The position numbers were made by a program, and so were the translations under genes. A DNA stretch of 10,119 nt from Microbacteriaceae bacterium (GTDB lineage Bacteria; Actinomycetota; Actinomycetes; Actinomycetales; Microbacteriaceae): contig JAKONM010000349.1 in NCBI GenBank assembly GCA_022701925.1, positions 1-10,119 of the forward strand, in the 5' to 3' direction. Of this stretch, positions 1 to 6,494 are shown in pieces. The stretch's first letter is position 1. Every line of letters starts with the position of its first letter. The notes under the pieces were generated by a model. That model was given only the letters and a program-made list of their open reading frames with translations, was not told the origin of the DNA and made no database searches.

Positions 1-1
1 G

Positions 2-469
2 CGGTTCCCGAACCACCTGCCCACCGACGGGACGCCTGCGGGGTGTCGCAACTACCTCGGCAAGGTCGACCTCGCGAGCGCCCTCGACGTCGACGACGTC
101 CGCATCTCCACCCGGTACCAGCCCGACCCGGACCTCGACTCGCTCTTCGCCGCCGCGGAGCTGCAGCTCGGCACCTCGGTCTGCGGCATCCTCTCGCTCG
201 ACGCCGGCTCGGCGCTGCTGGCGGACGTCACGGTGGCCCCGGGGCAGGCCTGGGCCGTCGACGACGCCGCCGAGACGGCCGCCGACCAGGGCGACTTCCG
301 CCCCGTGCAGCTGGAGGGCGCGGTGTCGGGGGAGCGGGCCCTGTCGGACTGCGGCGCCTCGACCAACACCTGCACCCTCGACTTCACGCTCGGGTCCGAC
401 GCGATCGAGATCAGCGACGCCGCGCACCCGGAGCGGGTCGCGGAGGCGATCATCGCCGGGGCCCGCTGA
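2..469 (+). CDS. Hypothetical protein, 3' part only (N-terminus lies before the window)
   Basis: The reading frame is open from the left edge (first complete codon at base 2) to a TGA at 467-469, giving 155 residues of a protein whose start is outside the window. I do not recognise the family. The visible part is acidic, rich in Ala, Asp and Leu, has no membrane helix, and contains four cysteines (in GCRN, SVCGI, SDCGA and NTCTL) that could form two disulfides, which suggests an exported or lipid-anchored domain. That is inference, because any signal peptide would lie in the missing N-terminus. It ends in a short helix-like tail (PERVAEAIIAGAR). An ATG-initiated frame at 43 on the same strand gives an Arg/Pro/Gly-rich product typical of a shadow frame and was not used. 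The gene converges on the GtrA-like gene with no base between the stops. Confidence 0.7.
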   Translation, partial: RFPNHLPTDGTPAGCRNYLGKVDLASALDVDDVRISTRYQPDPDLDSLFAAAELQLGTSVCGILSLDAGSALLADVTVAPGQAWAVDDAAETAADQGDFRPVQLEGAVSGERALSDCGASTNTCTLDFTLGSDAIEISDAAHPERVAEAIIAGAR

Positions 470-874
470 TCAGGTCGGGGCGGTGAAGCGCCGGTCGCGG
501 AACAGCACGAGGCTGAAGCAGAAGTTCGCCGCGAAGGTGAACGGGATCGACACCAGCTTCCAGACGAACGGATCGACCGCGGTCGTGGCCGCCAGCAGCT
601 GGATCGCGGTCGAGGACACGACGATGACGGCGGCGTACCAGGCGACGAAGACGACGTAGGTGCGCACCCGGCGGCGGGCGCCGAACGTGTACCGGGTCAC
701 GAGCAGGTAGACCGCGGTCACGGCGGCGGAGGAGCTGATCGCGTTCGCGAGCCACGGCGCGACGCCGAGGGTCACGAGCGTGAAGAAGCCGCCGAGGTCG
801 ATCACGAGTCCGGCGGAGGAGCCCGCCGCGAAGGAGAGGAGCCGTCGCACGACGGCGAGGAGACGGGGCGACAT
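470..874 (-). CDS. GtrA-family integral membrane protein
   Basis: The protein has 134 residues, the usual size for the GtrA family, with four predicted membrane helices at about residues 13-35, 41-61, 72-95 and 104-124. The last helix and flank (WKLVSIPFTFAANF followed by LVLFRDRRF) match the typical GtrA ending, where a Lys-containing helix leads to an Asn-Phe pair and a basic C-terminal tail. Family members are thought to flip polyprenyl-phosphate-linked sugars across the membrane for glycosylation of teichoic acids, arabinogalactan or O-antigen. No glycosyltransferase is next to it here, so its lipid-sugar partner is unknown. ATG start at 872-874, with a modest AGGA about nine bases upstream on the minus strand. 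The upstream SDR gene is on the same strand but 122 bp away, so co-transcription is uncertain. Confidence 0.88.
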   Translation of the reverse strand: MSPRLLAVVRRLLSFAAGSSAGLVIDLGGFFTLVTLGVAPWLANAISSSAAVTAVYLLVTRYTFGARRRVRTYVVFVAWYAAVIVVSSTAIQLLAATTAVDPFVWKLVSIPFTFAANFCFSLVLFRDRRFTAPT

Positions 875-996
875 CGTGATCGATCCTGCCCGTCGCCATG
901 ACCGTCACTGAGGACCCGGGCGCCTCCCCGCGCGGAGTCCCCGAGCGCGGTGACCAGGCGTCGCTCGACCGCGGCTCGCAGGGAGAGTTCCTCGGG

Positions 997-1692
997 TCAC
1001 CAGGGGATCGGTTCGCCCGTCCGCTGCAGGAACTGGAGCCCGCCGTGCCCGTCCTGCGCGAGGACGGTGTCGACGAGGACGGGGACGACCTCCTCGATCG
1101 TGAGCTGCGCGTCCGGACCGCCGAGGCCGGTGCGGACATGGCCGGGGTTCATCAGCAGCAGCGTGCGCGGATCGTCCGCGGCGCGGGCGGCGTGGCTGCG
1201 GAGGAACTGGTTCAGGGCCGACTTGCTGGCGCGGTAGACGTCGTACCCGCCGCGGGTGTTCAGCGTGATGCTGCCCTGGGTCGAGCTCATCACCGCGATC
1301 GTGCCGGTCGGCGGCACGAGGTCCTGCAGGGCGCCGATCGCGTGCATCGGGCCGAGCGCGTTCGTCAGCATCACGCGGGTGAACTCGTCGACCGTTGCGT
1401 CGGCACCGGGGGCGTCCGTGCTCGGGATCGCGCCGTTGATCCACAGCAGTTCGACGGTCCGGCCCTCGAGCCGTCCGCGCAGGGCGGCCAGGCTCGGCTG
1501 ATCGGTGAGGTCCGCCTGCTCGACCTCTATGCGGCCGTCGGACCGGCCGGCGGCGTCGTGCAGCTCGGACGCGTCTCCTCGAGCGGTGCCGATCACGGTC
1601 CAGCCGCGCGCCGCGAGCTGCTCGACGATGGCGAGCCCGATGGAGCGGCTCGCGCCGATCACGAGGGCGGTCCGCTGTGCTGGATCGGTCAT
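997..1692 (-). CDS. Short-chain dehydrogenase/reductase (SDR)
   Basis: The protein has 231 residues and a classical SDR layout. The nucleotide-binding glycine motif is GASRSIG (residues 13-19), slightly off the common TGxxxGIG. Asp61 in QADLTD is where SDRs contact adenine. An Asn-Gly-Ala stretch at 86-88 replaces the usual NNAG. Asn111, Ser137 (MSST) and the Tyr153-x3-Lys157 pair (YRASK) complete the catalytic tetrad, and the post-catalytic NPGHVRT (182-188) is typical. It should be a cytosolic NAD(P)H-dependent oxidoreductase on a carbonyl or alcohol; the substrate cannot be read. Arg16 in the glycine motif hints at NADP preference (inference). ATG start at 1690-1692 with no clear Shine-Dalgarno sequence; GAGCCT lies six bases before the ATG, so a leaderless mRNA is possible. 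It is divergent from the PPOX gene, with 79 bp between them. Confidence 0.9.
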   Translation of the reverse strand: MTDPAQRTALVIGASRSIGLAIVEQLAARGWTVIGTARGDASELHDAAGRSDGRIEVEQADLTDQPSLAALRGRLEGRTVELLWINGAIPSTDAPGADATVDEFTRVMLTNALGPMHAIGALQDLVPPTGTIAVMSSTQGSITLNTRGGYDVYRASKSALNQFLRSHAARAADDPRTLLLMNPGHVRTGLGGPDAQLTIEEVVPVLVDTVLAQDGHGGLQFLQRTGEPIPW

Positions 1693-1759
1693 GGCGTCAG
1701 GCTCGCATCAGTCGCTGGACGTGCTCCTCCCGCCCCAGGCGGCTCGGACCCGGCGCTCC

Positions 1760-1765
1760 TACCGT
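1760..1765 (+). promoter_or_regulatory. Candidate -10 element for a leaderless PPOX transcript
   Basis: TACCGT fits the actinobacterial TANNNT -10 pattern and is followed by exactly six bases (CAGCGC) and then the ATG at 1772, which would put the transcription start at or next to the start codon. No Shine-Dalgarno sequence is present in this gap, which agrees with leaderless translation. I see no convincing -35 hexamer 16-18 bases upstream. This is pattern evidence only. Confidence 0.4.
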
Positions 1766-1771
1766 CAGCGC

Positions 1772-2164
1772 ATGCCTGTTGAGATCGCCGAGGACATCCG
1801 CCTCTTCCTGCGGCAGCCGAACCCCGCCGTGATGGCGACGCTGGCCAAGGATGGCCGCCCCGTCGCCGTCGCGACCTGGTACCTGCTCGAGCCGAGCGGG
1901 GAGGTGCTGCTGAACCTCGACGCCGAGCGCGTCCGGCTCGGTCACCTGCGGCGGGACCCGCGAGTCGCGCTGGATGTGCTGGAGGACGGGAACTGGTACC
2001 ACCACGTGAGCCTGCAGCTGCGGGTGCTGCGCATCGAGGACGACCACGGGCACGCCGACATCGACCGGCTCTCGCGGCACTACGGCGGCCAGCCGTATCC
2101 GGACCACGAGCGGCCGCGGGTGTCCGTGCGCTGCGAGGTGCTCGCCGTGCACGCCTGGGGGTGA
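1772..2164 (+). CDS. PPOX-class (Rv2061-type, probably F420-dependent) flavin-fold oxidoreductase
   Basis: The 130-residue protein has the compact split beta-barrel of the pyridoxamine 5'-phosphate oxidase superfamily. It begins with a helix and the typical strand pair (AVMATLAKDGRPVAVATWY, residues 19-37), then LLNLD, the hallmark R55-x2-H58-LRRDPRVAL (cofactor phosphate-binding region), and W75-YHHVSLQLRV. Length and motifs fit the actinobacterial PPOX F420-dependent group; such enzymes reduce substrates with F420H2, though some bind FMN or heme, so the cofactor is inferred. The frame is open upstream to about 1505, but the conserved domain starts at MPVEIAED, and the ATG at 1772 sits six bases after a TACCGT element. 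The SDR gene is divergent, so both may use one small control region. A strong hairpin follows the stop codon. Confidence 0.85.
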   Translation: MPVEIAEDIRLFLRQPNPAVMATLAKDGRPVAVATWYLLEPSGEVLLNLDAERVRLGHLRRDPRVALDVLEDGNWYHHVSLQLRVLRIEDDHGHADIDRLSRHYGGQPYPDHERPRVSVRCEVLAVHAWG

Positions 2165-2165
2165 G

Positions 2166-2196
2166 CGACCGCCGGACGGCTCGGGTCCGCCGGTCG
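2166..2196. terminator. Bidirectional terminator-like hairpin between convergent genes
   Basis: The left arm (2166-2177, CGACCGCCGGAC) pairs with the right arm (2185-2196, GTCCGCCGGTCG) at 11 of 12 positions, with one C-C mismatch (2172/2190) and a 7-base loop. It fills almost all of the 33-bp gap between the stops of the PPOX gene and the DUF4126 gene. There is no U-tract on either side, which is common for actinobacterial terminators. Confidence 0.65.
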
Positions 2197-2197
2197 A

Positions 2198-2809
2198 TCA
2201 GCTCGCTGCAGCCGTCCGGTCCCGCCGCCGGGCGCGTCGCTTCCGAGCCGTCCGCGCGAGCAGCACGAGGCCGACGATCAGCCCGATCAGCAGGACTGCG
2301 ACGAGTCCGGGCAGCAGGATCGCGGCGACGACGAGCAGCACGCTCGACACGTCCTCCGCCGTGCTGAGCACCGGCGCCGCGACGCCGATCGTGGCCGCGT
2401 TGGCGACGCCGCGGGTGCCCGCCTTGCCCAGGTGGACGGTCAGCGCCAGCACGATGCCGATCGCGACCGGCACCCAGCCGCCGGAAGCGAGGAAGCCGCC
2501 CGGGTCGCTCATCGCCGGAGTCTCGGTGGCGGTGCCCGAGCCGAACACGATGCCGCCCGCGGCGGGGCGCACCGCGGTCTGCACGACGTCGTTGATGTGG
2601 TCGACGGCGGGCACCTTGTCCGCGATCACCTCCACGACCAGCAGGGCGCCGAGGATGCCGAGCACCCAGGGGTTCTCGAGCCACGCCCACCCGCTGGGCA
2701 GCCCGACCACGTCCGTGAAGCGCGCGAGCAGGCCGAGCGCCAGCATCGGGATGTAGGCGTTCAGCCCCGCCGCGGCGGCCAGCCCGCTGCCCGTCAGCGC
2801 TTCGATCAC
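2198..2809 (-). CDS. DUF4126-family membrane protein
   Basis: The 203-residue protein matches the DUF4126 pattern: an N-terminal hydrophobic segment with the AAAGLNAYIPMLALGLLARF motif (residues 12-31), a second helix (about 47-63) running into VEVIADKVPAVDHIND (59-74), a Gly-rich segment, then helices near 114-130 and a long hydrophobic stretch at 154-186. A very basic tail (RTARKRRARRRDR) is probably cytoplasmic. The biochemical role of the family is unknown to me. The start is GTG at 2807-2809, supported by a strong Shine-Dalgarno sequence immediately upstream and by alignment of the family motif near the N-terminus. The HNH-like gene lies 106 bp upstream on the same strand, with a hairpin between them, so it is likely to have its own promoter. 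Confidence 0.88.
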   Translation of the reverse strand: MIEALTGSGLAAAAGLNAYIPMLALGLLARFTDVVGLPSGWAWLENPWVLGILGALLVVEVIADKVPAVDHINDVVQTAVRPAAGGIVFGSGTATETPAMSDPGGFLASGGWVPVAIGIVLALTVHLGKAGTRGVANAATIGVAAPVLSTAEDVSSVLLVVAAILLPGLVAVLLIGLIVGLVLLARTARKRRARRRDRTAAAS

Positions 2810-2813
2810 GGCG

Positions 2814-2822
2814 CCTCCCTCC
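2814..2822 (-). promoter_or_regulatory. Ribosome binding site fixing the GTG start of the DUF4126 gene
   Basis: On the minus strand GGAGGGAGG is followed by CGCC and the GTG codon. The first GGAGG lies eight bases from the start, near-ideal spacing, and supports GTG rather than an ATG as the initiator. It is the strongest such site in the window. Confidence 0.7.
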
Positions 2823-2898
2823 GGAGCCTCGGGCCTCGGCGAGGGGCGCCGCGACCGGTCCGAGCATCATCGCCGCTGCAGCCCGGGATCGGGAGGTG

Positions 2899-2915
2899 GC
2901 GCAGCGGGACTGCGC
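2899..2915 (-). terminator. Short hairpin right after the HNH-like gene
   Basis: Perfect 6-bp arms (2899-2904 GCGCAG and 2910-2915 CTGCGC) enclose a 5-base loop and abut the stop codon of the HNH-like gene at 2916-2918. There is no U-tract. It may end or attenuate that transcript before the DUF4126 gene; the stem is short for an efficient terminator. Confidence 0.4.
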
Positions 2916-3359
2916 TCAGGCGGTGGCGAGCGCCAGCAGGAACTGGCCGCCGCCGGGCTTGATCTCCGTCTTCACGCGCAGGTCGGGGGCGAAGCGGGAG
3001 AGGCGGTCCTCCAGCCAGTCCGCGGCGCGCTCGGCGTCGTCGCGGGAGGGGCAGCGGCCCACGACCTCGCGGCCGCCCTTGCGGGACAGGCGCTCCACCG
3101 TCTCCACGATCGGAGCCGGGTCGACGACGAACAGGTCCTTCGACCACGGGACGACCGCCTTCACCGCGCCCTTGCGGGTGTTGCACGCGCGGTGCGCCAG
3201 GCGCTCCTGCGCGGGCGCGCCCTTCTTCGGCTTCGCGCTGGTGACCGCGTCGATGCTGGGGCCGCGCGGGTCGTTCACGCTCATGTCGGGGTCCACCGGC
3301 TCGTCGCACAGCCAGCAGCGCCAGCCGGCGCGCTCGCCGACCTCCGTCAAGGTGCTCAT
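2916..3359 (-). CDS. Small HNH-like zinc-knuckle protein
   Basis: The 147-residue protein has an N-terminal zinc-finger-like module: CWLC (Cys15, Cys18), then about 37 residues later RLAHRACNTRKG (His56, Cys59, Asn60), the usual second half of an HNH nuclease core. The position where HNH enzymes carry the catalytic His (normally DH) reads SIDAV here (Asp37-Ala38), so nuclease activity is doubtful. The C-terminal half (about 75-147) looks like a small mixed alpha/beta domain with no motif I know. Very similar small proteins occur, as I recall, as conserved hypotheticals in Microbacteriaceae. I chose the ATG at 3357-3359 rather than the in-frame ATG at 3375-3377, because the conserved start reads MSTLTEVGERAGW and a CACCGT hexamer lies six bases before it, consistent with a leaderless mRNA; neither ATG has a Shine-Dalgarno sequence. 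It is divergent from the peptidase operon. Confidence 0.75.
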   Translation of the reverse strand: MSTLTEVGERAGWRCWLCDEPVDPDMSVNDPRGPSIDAVTSAKPKKGAPAQERLAHRACNTRKGAVKAVVPWSKDLFVVDPAPIVETVERLSRKGGREVVGRCPSRDDAERAADWLEDRLSRFAPDLRVKTEIKPGGGQFLLALATA

Positions 3360-3365
3360 GGCTCG

Positions 3366-3371
3366 ACGGTG
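3366..3371 (-). promoter_or_regulatory. Candidate -10 element for a leaderless HNH-like transcript
   Basis: On the minus strand CACCGT is followed by six bases (CGAGCC) and the ATG at 3359, the same geometry as the TACCGT element of the PPOX gene. The first base departs from TANNNT. There is no Shine-Dalgarno sequence, which fits leaderless initiation. Confidence 0.3.
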
Positions 3372-3498
3372 CCACATCGCGGCGCGCGGGTGCTGCAGCG
3401 CGGGTGCCGCCGATGTCAGCAGAGATGTCGTGCGGGCCCCGCGGATCGCTCCCGTGACGATCGTGTGTCGCCTCTTCCGCTTCGAGTCCGCGATGCCC

Positions 3499-3504
3499 TA
3501 CGTT
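3499..3504 (+). promoter_or_regulatory. Candidate -10 element of the peptidase operon
   Basis: TACGTT fits TANNNT and lies 40 bases before the ATG at 3545, leaving a leader of about 34 bases with a good ribosome binding site. The best -35 candidate (TTCCGC, 3475-3480) is weak. It is the most plausible -10 I find between the HNH-like gene and the operon. Confidence 0.3.
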
Positions 3505-3508
3505 GCGA

Positions 3509-3521
3509 ACTGCTGAACAGT
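3509..3521. promoter_or_regulatory. Possible operator for the operon's GntR regulator
   Basis: An imperfect 13-bp palindrome, ACTG-N5-CAGT, lies just after the candidate -10 element, where the transcription start would fall. GntR/FadR-type repressors often bind short palindromes in such positions, and the second gene of the operon encodes one. The half-sites are only four bases, so a chance match is quite possible. Confidence 0.2.
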
Positions 3522-3532
3522 GGTTGTTTGGC

Positions 3533-3540
3533 GGGGAGGA
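3533..3540 (+). promoter_or_regulatory. Ribosome binding site fixing the peptidase start
   Basis: GGGGAGGA lies four bases before the ATG at 3545 (GGAG six bases away). It decides against the in-frame TTG at 3503, which would add 14 residues that include this site itself. Confidence 0.7.
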
Positions 3541-3544
3541 CTCG

Positions 3545-4816
3545 ATGGAGCTCGACGACGCGGTCGAGGCCTTCGCGCCGGACGCCTTCGCGGTGCTCGA
3601 GGACCTGGTGCGCGCGGACAGCACCGTGGGGTGGGAGGCCGCCGCCGAGGAGGTGCTCGCCGCCGCCCTGGAGACGCTGGGCTTCACGATCGAACGGCTG
3701 CCGATCCCCGAGTCGATCGTCGACGACCCGCTGGCGGGCGTGCCGCAGCAGCCCTACGCCGGCCGCTACGACCTGGTCGCCCGGCGGGCGGGCGCCGTCG
3801 CGGGCGCGCCCTCCCTGCTGATCAACGGGCACATCGACGTGGTGCCGGCGGAGGACGCCGGCGGCTGGACCTCTCCGCCCTTCGAGCCGACCGTGCGGGA
3901 CGGCTGGCTGCACGGCCGCGGCGCCGGCGACATGAAGTGCGGCTTCGCGATGGGGCTGCTGGCGCTCCGCGCCCTGGACGCCGCGACGCCGGGCTGGCAG
4001 CGCGGCGACCTGACAGTGGTGGCGGTGATCGAGGAGGAGTGCACCGGCAACGGCGCCCTCGCCGCGGGCCGGGCCGGCGTGCTGGCCGACGCCGCCGTGC
4101 TGCTCGAGCCGACCGAGCTGGAGCTGCTGCTGGCCGGCATCGCCATCGTCTGGGTGGAGATCGCGATCGAGGGCCGTGCCGGGCATGCGGAGGCCGCCAG
4201 CGCATCCGTGAACCCGATCCTCGCCGCCGCCGGCGTGCTCGAGGGCCTGCGTCGGCTGGAGCAGCGCATGAACGAGGAGCACCGCGCGGGAGGGGGAGAC
4301 CCCGCGTTCTCGAGTCTCGACGCGCCCTACGGCGTGAACGTGGGGCGGTTCCACTCCGGTTCGTGGTCCTCCAGCGTGCCCGAGGCCGCCTGCATCGGCG
4401 TGCGCGTCGGGCACCCCGCCGCCTGGAGCGCGGAGCAGACCCTGGAGCAGGTGCGGCTGGCGGTGCAGGAGGCGACCGCCCGCGACCCGTGGCTGGTCGC
4501 GCACCCGCCGACGCTGCGGCTGAACGGCTACCGCGCCGAGCGCTACGCGCAGGACCCGGAGCACCCGCTGGTGCGGGCGATGGCGCGGGCGCACGAGGCC
4601 GCGCACGGGTCGGCGCCCGACGCGGTCTCGATCGGCTCGACGACCGACGCGCGCTACTACGTCAACACGTTCGGCGTGCCCGCCCTGGCCTACGGGCCGC
4701 GGGTGCGCAACATCCACGGCGTCGACGAGGCCGTGGAGCTGGCCAGCATCGTCGAGGGCGCCCGCACGCTGGTGCGGTTCCTGCCCGACCACTTCGCGCA
4801 GGGGGCCCGCCGATGA
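3545..4816 (+). CDS. M20-family metallopeptidase/deacylase (ArgE/DapE type)
   Basis: The 423-residue protein has all the marks of a di-zinc M20 amidohydrolase: NGHIDVV (His96, Asp98), GRGAGDMK (bridging Asp129), the acidic pair Glu164-Glu165 in EEECTGNGA (catalytic base and ligand), Glu188 in LLEPT, and the distal ligand His391 in NIHGVDE. His214 in GRAGHAEA sits at the start of the lid/dimerisation domain (about 205-310). A TTDAR motif (366-370) shapes the substrate carboxylate pocket in ArgE/DapE relatives. The family hydrolyses N-acyl, N-formyl or N-carbamoyl amino acids and dipeptides in the cytoplasm; the exact substrate is not visible. Genes for a GntR regulator, a serine hydrolase and an APC permease follow, so a catabolic role fits better than arginine or lysine biosynthesis. 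Its TGA overlaps the next ATG by four bases. Confidence 0.9.
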   Translation: MELDDAVEAFAPDAFAVLEDLVRADSTVGWEAAAEEVLAAALETLGFTIERLPIPESIVDDPLAGVPQQPYAGRYDLVARRAGAVAGAPSLLINGHIDVVPAEDAGGWTSPPFEPTVRDGWLHGRGAGDMKCGFAMGLLALRALDAATPGWQRGDLTVVAVIEEECTGNGALAAGRAGVLADAAVLLEPTELELLLAGIAIVWVEIAIEGRAGHAEAASASVNPILAAAGVLEGLRRLEQRMNEEHRAGGGDPAFSSLDAPYGVNVGRFHSGSWSSSVPEAACIGVRVGHPAAWSAEQTLEQVRLAVQEATARDPWLVAHPPTLRLNGYRAERYAQDPEHPLVRAMARAHEAAHGSAPDAVSIGSTTDARYYVNTFGVPALAYGPRVRNIHGVDEAVELASIVEGARTLVRFLPDHFAQGARR

Positions 4817-5628
4817 GCGCCGACGGCGACCGGCGCCGCGCGGAGGTCGCGGCCCTCCGGCCCCTGATCGCCGAGACCGCGGCCGCCCGCATCGCCGACC
4901 GCTTCATCACCGCCTTCGCGCTGGGGCAGTTCGTCGTCGGCCAGCGGCTGCCGACCCTGCCCGAGCTGTCGTCGATGCTCGAGGTCAGCCAGACGACGGT
5001 GCGGGAGGCGATCGCCCGCCTGGCCGCGCTGGGCTACGTGCGCGTGCAGCGCGGCCGCGGCGGCGGCACCTTCGTGCTCTCGCAGTGGGGCCCGGCCTCC
5101 GACTCCGGCGTGCAGCGCGCGCTCGGCGAGAGCTGGGGCACGCTGCAGGAGACGCTGGACTACCGCTCGCTGGTCGAGCAGCAGATCGCGCGCACGGCCG
5201 CGCAGCGCATCGCGGCCGAGGACGAGCCGCGCATCCGCCGGGCCGTGCAGGCCTACTCCGACGCGGGCACCGACCGGAATGCCTCGCGGCTGGCCGACCT
5301 GGAGGTGCACCAGGCGATCGCCGCCGCCACGCACAACTCGCAGCTGGCCGAGCTGAGCATGCGGCTGCAGCACCAGGTCGGCCTGGGCTTCCACGGCGAG
5401 CCCTTCAGCGAGGACGTGCGCCGCCGCGCCGTCGACCAGCACGCCGGCCTCGCCGACGCGGTGCTGGCGCGGCAGCCGGAGGAGGCCGCACGCCTGGCAC
5501 GCGAGCACTTCGCCCTCACCGAGGAGCTGCTGAACGCGCTGCACGACCGCACCGTCCACGTGGACGGCGCAGCGCGCGCCGACGACTCCGACCCGTCCAC
5601 CCCCGCACCACCGACCGAAGGAGCCTGA
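4813..5628 (+). CDS. GntR-family regulator, FadR subfamily with FCD domain
   Basis: The 271-residue protein has an N-terminal winged helix-turn-helix (about 20-89) with the GntR signature: GQRLPTLPELSSMLEVSQTTVREAIARL, then a GRGGGTFV wing. A C-terminal all-helical FCD domain (about 110-245) shows the metal/ligand set Asp162, His166, His210 and His232 in the expected spacing, so it probably binds a metal and a carboxylate effector. The last 25 residues are a low-complexity Asp/Pro/Thr tail. The ATG at 4813-4815 overlaps the peptidase stop (ATGA), with a G-rich site (AGGGGG, 4800-4805) seven bases upstream. As second gene of the operon it very likely regulates the operon itself, probably as a repressor relieved by the substrate or a product (inference). 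Confidence 0.92.
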   Translation: MSADGDRRRAEVAALRPLIAETAAARIADRFITAFALGQFVVGQRLPTLPELSSMLEVSQTTVREAIARLAALGYVRVQRGRGGGTFVLSQWGPASDSGVQRALGESWGTLQETLDYRSLVEQQIARTAAQRIAAEDEPRIRRAVQAYSDAGTDRNASRLADLEVHQAIAAATHNSQLAELSMRLQHQVGLGFHGEPFSEDVRRRAVDQHAGLADAVLARQPEEAARLAREHFALTEELLNALHDRTVHVDGAARADDSDPSTPAPPTEGA

Positions 5629-6494
5629 TGCCCACCGCATCCGTCAACGGGATCGACATCGCCTACACGCTGGAGGGCGACGGCGACCGCACCGTCGTGC
5701 TGGTCAACGGCCTGGCCGACGAGAAGGAGACCTGGGCCTACCAGGTGCCCGCGCTGCTCGAGGCCGGCTACCGCGTGCTGACGTTCGACAACCGCGGGAT
5801 CGGCGGCTCCTCGAAGCCCGCCGGCCCGTACACCTCCGAGCAGCTGGCCGACGACGCGAAGGCGCTGGTCGACTCCTTAGGTCTCACCGGCTTCCACCTG
5901 ATGGGCGTCTCCATGGGCGGGATGATCGTGCAGGAGTACGCGCTGAAGCACCCCGGCGACCTGAAGTCCGTGACCATGGCCTGCACCTACGCGGCGCCCG
6001 GCCCCTTCTGCAGCCGGATGTTCTCGTTCTGGGAGACGCTCGCGCCGGTGATGGGCGTGCCGACGGTGATGCGCGACGTGACGCTGTGGGCGTTCACGCT
6101 CGACTTCTTCCGCACCCGCGAGGACGAGCTGGCCGAGTTCGAGACGGCCATGAAGTACGTCGACATGCCGACCCCGGCCTACCTGGCCCAGCTGGCCGTG
6201 ATCCAGCACCACGACACCACCGACCGGATCGGCGCGCTGACCGTGCCGAGCCTGGTGCTGGCGGGGGAGGAGGACCTGCTGATCCCCACCGCCCTCTCCC
6301 ACGACCTGCACGAGCTGATCCCCGGCTCGCAGTGGGCCACGACCGCGGGCGGCCACGGCTGCGTCTGGGAGCACCCGGCCGCCTTCAACACCGCCTTCAT
6401 CCGCTTCCTGGACGGCGTCGAGTCCGGCGCCGCCTCCACCTCGCCCGCATCCTCCGCGGACGGCGACGTCAGCACCGAAGGGACCTCCCGATGA
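5628..6494 (+). CDS. Alpha/beta-fold serine hydrolase (RutD/enol-lactonase-like)
   Basis: The 288-residue protein is an alpha/beta hydrolase with nucleophile elbow GVSMGG (Ser95), acid Asp216 in AGEEDLLIP, and His243 in GGHGCVWEHP. The oxyanion region is VNGLADEKETW (residues 26-36) and the DNRGIGGSS motif (54-62) is typical of the RutD, 3-oxoadipate enol-lactonase and C-C hydrolase cluster. A helical cap spans about 125-195. The protein should cleave an ester, lactone, amide or C-C bond of a small molecule in the cytoplasm. The tail after residue 262 is Ala/Ser-rich and probably unstructured. The ATG shares one base with the GntR stop (TGATG) and has AAGGAG four bases upstream. Codon 84 is TTA (5877-5879), the only TTA codon I find in the window. 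Confidence 0.88.
   Translation: MPTASVNGIDIAYTLEGDGDRTVVLVNGLADEKETWAYQVPALLEAGYRVLTFDNRGIGGSSKPAGPYTSEQLADDAKALVDSLGLTGFHLMGVSMGGMIVQEYALKHPGDLKSVTMACTYAAPGPFCSRMFSFWETLAPVMGVPTVMRDVTLWAFTLDFFRTREDELAEFETAMKYVDMPTPAYLAQLAVIQHHDTTDRIGALTVPSLVLAGEEDLLIPTALSHDLHELIPGSQWATTAGGHGCVWEHPAAFNTAFIRFLDGVESGAASTSPASSADGDVSTEGTSR

Noticed and set aside
899..907. TGAC-C-GTCA palindrome upstream of the GtrA-like gene
   Set aside because: A single 9-bp palindrome with no second site or neighbouring regulator gene is not enough to call an operator.
898..1782. 294-codon open frame on the plus strand opposite the SDR gene
   Set aside because: It is a complementary shadow of the SDR, whose catalytic YxxxK and glycine motifs are intact on the minus strand.
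3432..3442. GCGGG-C-CCCGC palindrome between the HNH-like gene and the operon
   Set aside because: Its centre is one base, so it cannot form a hairpin, and short G/C palindromes are expected often at this composition.
3416..4792. 458-codon open frame on the minus strand opposite the peptidase
   Set aside because: It is antisense to a well-supported M20 gene, rich in His, Arg, Gly and Val with no recognisable domain, as expected from a high-GC shadow frame.
3520..4812. Very long open frame in front of the GntR gene on the plus strand, which would make a large fusion protein
   Set aside because: Its translation is an Arg/Gly/Pro/Ala-rich shadow of the M20 peptidase frame; the peptidase frame has all the family motifs and the GntR gene has its own ATG and overlap.
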